Notes under the pieces: model-generated | Seen by the model: the letters and a program-made list of their open reading frames with translations, nothing else | Databases searched by the model: none | What the model was told of the DNA's origin: nothing | Position numbers and translations under genes: made by a program | Shown: positions 60,671 to 64,000 of the stretch, one piece after another | How the letters are laid out: every line of letters starts with the position of its first letter | Numbering within the stretch: position 1 is the stretch's first letter | NCBI GenBank assembly: GCA_964017195.1 | Contig: OZ024891.1 | Location: 3,573,920 to 3,637,919, forward strand | DNA length: 64,000 bases | Source of the DNA: Siderastrea radians | Lineage: Eukaryota; Cnidaria; Anthozoa; Scleractinia; Rhizangiidae | Reading direction: 5' to 3'

Positions 60671-62542
60671 TGTCACAAGCTCTGACTTCAAACTCAAATT
60701 GTCTTTGTTGTCGTATCGTCCTTTGTATCTTTGAATTTTATACTGATTCTTGTTGCCAAAAAACAACAAGAAGGAGAAAACAGGACTCGAACACGCATTC
60801 ATCTTTTCGAGAGTGATTAAATTTATTGAATTTTCGAGTATTAAACGTCTTCTAAACAACTGAAAAACAGAAACAAGCAAAAAACAAAAACAACTATTAA
60901 ACAACTGACCCTTTTTTTCTGGTTAGATTATTTGATCATCTAACTAAGAAAATATCTTCCTGAATAACAACATTGTTCTTTTTACACTATTTACACGGTT
61001 CAATATACAAACTCTGATTAGCTTAGCATAAGAATTTTGCGATTGAATATGAACATATCCAGCGTACTTCACGTTTTGTAAACATTAAATTATGAGAATT
61101 TGTCTACTATCATTCGAGCGAATAACAATATCATTGTCACACAATCGATTAGAAATTCGTTCGCATTGGACAAATCCGTACAGTGAAATGGTAAAATGAA
61201 AGTTCACTGTGGAAAAGTGTTGACTTATCGCATTTTTTAAATTCCGTTTTTAATTTTTTATAGTAACCTAGTCGACTGAAAACCAAGTAACCTTTCTATA
61301 AAAACTCCTTTGAAGCGTTGAAATCAAAAGTAGTCTTTTATAAATATGATTTAAACGCCCTGTTTCCTAGCAACTCAACTGACCATGATGTGGTAATCAT
61401 GGGCTCAGACAAAACAAACTGTAGTTCTTGACTCATCGACAAAGCTACCTAATAAATTTTGCTATATAATGCAACTTCGTATCGTTACGTGCTCCTTAAA
61501 GGAATTTATTTAGATTTGTTGCCGCGACATCCTATGTTCCGACAAAATTTCATAAAATTCATTTTCTCCAGCTATCGGCTTTATAATGACCGCTAGCTAC
61601 TCATTTAAAATCATCTGGCCTCGCTTATTTCTGCAAGTCCAACTCGATACCTTTTGGTATCGATCAAATTTAAAAAAAAACGAAAATTAACCCAGAATCA
61701 ACTCCAGAAAATAATATAATCACAGGTAAAAATAAACAGTGTCATACTTTTGTGTTTCATACTTTAGGAATTCACTCACAGGCTCAACAGGTTGAGCCAA
61801 GTAATTTAAAAACCCTAGTTTCTTTCTTTTCTAAGTCAGTCGGTGGAATATATTAGTTTTATGGCCATACATATAGCCAAAAATAAGTCTGAATTAAATA
61901 AATTAATAAATATATTTCCCACATGACATTCTCCTCAACTTCTTAGAATATAACTCACGTTCGACATAAGTTACTCGTGAGTTGATTATATCTTATGATT
62001 GTGATACATTTCGCCCGCGAAAAAGATACCAGGAAGAACACATTTGAATCTATAAAAAATAAATATAATTAGCATTAGTTGTTCATTGGACTGACTCTGC
62101 CGTTCATAACAGTTGTTCATCATGTGCGATTTCTTTATTTATTGCACTTGCTTTTCCCAGTGTGACGAAGTTTTCGTTCAAAACACAGTATTGCCGCTTC
62201 TTGCAATCAGTGAAGGTCTTCTGGGGGATATGCACTGCTTATTAGGGTCCTGCCGAGAATAAACAAAACTTTGTTGAGAGTGCTGTGGACATCAGCTCTT
62301 TACAGACTTGCTGGTTTACTTTTAGAATGTGAAGGGCAAGCCAACTCCTTCTTAGTAAAGGAAAGAGATTTCAGTTTTTAAAAAAGATACCCACCTCCTC
62401 TTTATACACGAACTTGCCTAATTTCCTCAACGGTTTTCATTTCGAAGGTTCAAGGATCGCCTGAGGAACTTAGAGGGGCTTTCAACAGGCGTGTGTAATT
62501 TTTTACTACGATTTTTCAATCTTAGCTCCAGACAAACGGATA

Positions 62543-62697
62543 CAACATTTGCATTCAACAACGTTAAATATTGCTGAGTTCAACATGTTATACGTTATGT
62601 GGGATGATCTTGAATGCTGGAGGGCGTTGAAAGAAATTTTACTGCCATATAACATGTTGAATTCACCCATGTTGAAAGTTGTTGAATAAAAATGTTG
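62543..62697. mobile_element. 155-bp foldback MITE
   Basis: The left end CAACATTTGCATTCAACAAC and the complement of the right end CAACATTTTTATTCAACAAC are inverted. The arms extend to TTCAACATGTTATA on both sides. It lies just downstream of the potassium-channel stop codon. Confidence 0.75.
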
Positions 62698-62967
62698 CAA
62701 GCACTTCTCCGGGACCTAGTAATGCTGTTCTTCGTAGACAGTGGGAGTCGAGTAGTTGTGCCACAGTCTTCCATCTAAACATCCCGGAGCCACAGCACAA
62801 CCAGTCAACATCGCTACCTGATGAAGATCTGTCGCACGCATTTGTAAATTTCTAATGCACACTCACGGTAGTTTTGACTGTCAGTAACAAACTATCGTAT
62901 TGACTGTCATTAACAAACTATCGTATGGGAACCAACAAGGTTTTTCAAGATACCTTGAGACTTTGGT

Positions 62968-63987
62968 TCACTCTACTTCCGGTAGGGTGGGCACGGTTGG
63001 CCTCATTGAGAGACGCTTCTGCATAGCGTAGCTGGGCCTGCTGTTTGTGTTTGCCACGTCACCGTTGGAAGCTGTCGTCGTTGCGTTATTAAAAAGATGG
63101 CTGTCTCTCCTAACAGGCCGTCTAGGTTTGATTTCATTGAGTTCGTCTGTTATGAGGAGGCTGCATTTCCGTCCACCATTGGCAGCGTTGCTTTCCCCGC
63201 AACCGCTGTCAGAACTTCCGTTAGAATCCCCGCTCATTCCGTTCTCGACCATCGCTGGCGCTTTTAAAGCATTCGACGCGTTGACGAGAAGCCTTCGACG
63301 CTTTTTTGGCAGCTTAAGCCTCGCTTGAGCATGTGAATAGTACAATGAAAAGTTATTTACAATAACCGGAACCGGAAGTGCTATCATCAGCACGCCGCAA
63401 ACAGCACAAATGCTCCCAATGAACTTGCCCATGGTGGTAGTGGGTGCCATGTCACCATAGCCCACGGTTGTCATAGTAACCACGGCCCACCAGAAGCAGT
63501 TGGGAATGTCTTTGAATTTTGTGTCTTTGGCGTCTTTTTCCCAGTAATAGATCAAACTAGCAAATAACACGACGCCGATAAGTAGAAACGAGATCAGAAG
63601 AAGAAGCTCGCGTACACTCGCGCGTAACGTGTGTCCGAGAATTTGGAGCCCGGATGAGTGTCGGGAAAGTTTGAAAATCCTGAAAATCCTGATTAACCGA
63701 ATAATGTTCAAGATCTCGACATCTGGTTTCGATGGATAACCCAAGCTGATGTAAAACGGCACGATCGCTAGGAAATCAATCCAGTTCATTACTTTTTTGA
63801 AAAATGCCAACTTTTCTGGACAAAAGATGAAGCGAACCAAAAGTTCCAGAGTAAACCAAGCGACGCAGATACTTTCGAGAATTTCAAGTGAGAGCCGTGG
63901 TTTACCAGTCTGGAAAAATGGTAACGACTCCAAACAAAACAGAACCACAGAGATGACGATTAGCGTTAAGGTTGTGTAAGCGATCAC
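62968..63987 (-). CDS. Voltage-gated potassium channel, Shaw/Kv3-like, last exon (339 codons)
   Basis: The exon starts right after a TTCTGCAG acceptor at 63988-63990 and ends at TGA 62968-62970. It encodes most of S1 ([13 protein letters not shown]), S2, S3 ([16 protein letters not shown]) and the S4 voltage sensor ([19 protein letters not shown]). S5 and the pore follow with TMTTVGYGD, the potassium filter, then S6 with PVPVIVNNF. The HTLRAS linker and [17 protein letters not shown] after S6 resemble Shaw more than Shaker or Shab. A serine- and asparagine-rich tail of about 115 residues follows. The T1 tetramerisation domain must lie in upstream exons beyond the right edge. Confidence 0.93.
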   Translation of the reverse strand: MIAYTTLTLIVISVVLFCLESLPFFQTGKPRLSLEILESICVAWFTLELLVRFIFCPEKLAFFKKVMNWIDFLAIVPFYISLGYPSKPDVEILNIIRLIRIFRIFKLSRHSSGLQILGHTLRASVRELLLLISFLLIGVVLFASLIYYWEKDAKDTKFKDIPNCFWWAVVTMTTVGYGDMAPTTTMGKFIGSICAVCGVLMIALPVPVIVNNFSLYYSHAQARLKLPKKRRRLLVNASNALKAPAMVENGMSGDSNGSSDSGCGESNAANGGRKCSLLITDELNEIKPRRPVRRDSHLFNNATTTASNGDVANTNSRPSYAMQKRLSMRPTVPTLPEVE

Positions 63988-64000
63988 CTGCAGAAGGCAA

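Larger units (their letters stand above)
59240..62967. other. Intergenic between the EF-hand gene and the potassium channel
   Basis: The 3' UTR of the EF-hand gene presumably ends within the first few hundred bases. Beyond that I find two MITEs (60543-60670 and 62543-62697), a hammerhead-like motif at 60391-60414, and otherwise AT-rich sequence with no gene. Confidence 0.5.

Overview
The window is eukaryotic, AT-rich and intron-containing, with short exons, GT-AG introns, many MITEs, 5'-truncated LINEs, a DIRS-type element and a tRNA-derived SINE. Gene content and repeat types point to a cnidarian, most likely an anthozoan such as a stony coral. This is inferred from gene and repeat style, not from a marker gene.

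Layout. (1) 1-6.7 kb, minus strand: the first seven coding exons of APIP (methylthioribulose-1-phosphate dehydratase, methionine salvage). Its introns carry a SINE and several MITEs, and the gene runs off the left edge. (2) 6.9-9.6 kb: a tandemly duplicated repeat unit whose second copy is interrupted by a degraded DIRS retroelement (RNase H plus tyrosine recombinase). (3) 10.7-59.2 kb: the core of the window, a three-fold tandem array of one gene pair. Each unit holds a small secreted cysteine-rich protein gene (minus strand) and, divergently, a six-EF-hand CREC-family (reticulocalbin/calumenin) gene (plus strand). All three cysteine-rich genes look intact (177, 177 and 174 aa; two coding exons; conserved TATA box). 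Only the last EF-hand gene (55.1-59.2 kb, seven exons, 299 aa, HDEF terminus) is intact; the two earlier copies are pseudogenes that share a deletion breakpoint. (4) 63-64 kb, minus strand: the large last exon of a Shaw/Kv3-like voltage-gated potassium channel, starting in S1 and running to the stop.

The array has been expanded by transposons, and its duplicated units preserve several empty or near-empty sites. Between the first cysteine-rich gene and the first EF-hand pseudogene lie: a 2.7 kb element with TTA target duplications and a decayed homeodomain-like plus PHD-finger gene, which itself contains a 440-bp palindromic MITE; a LINE tail; and a roughly 1.8 kb near-perfect palindrome. One palindrome arm is split by a 6.8 kb long-TIR element with a 10-bp target duplication. 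That element in turn holds a 3.35 kb element with an 8-bp target duplication and three further small elements. In the third unit a 5.5 kb element sits inside a (CT)n microsatellite and carries an array of a GTGGCACTTTT motif.

The cysteine-rich precursors (signal peptide, acidic pro-region, dibasic site, six-cysteine C-terminal domain) match no family I can name and are the best candidate for something undescribed. The neighbouring ER calcium-binding protein could act in the same secretory pathway, but that link is inference from position only.
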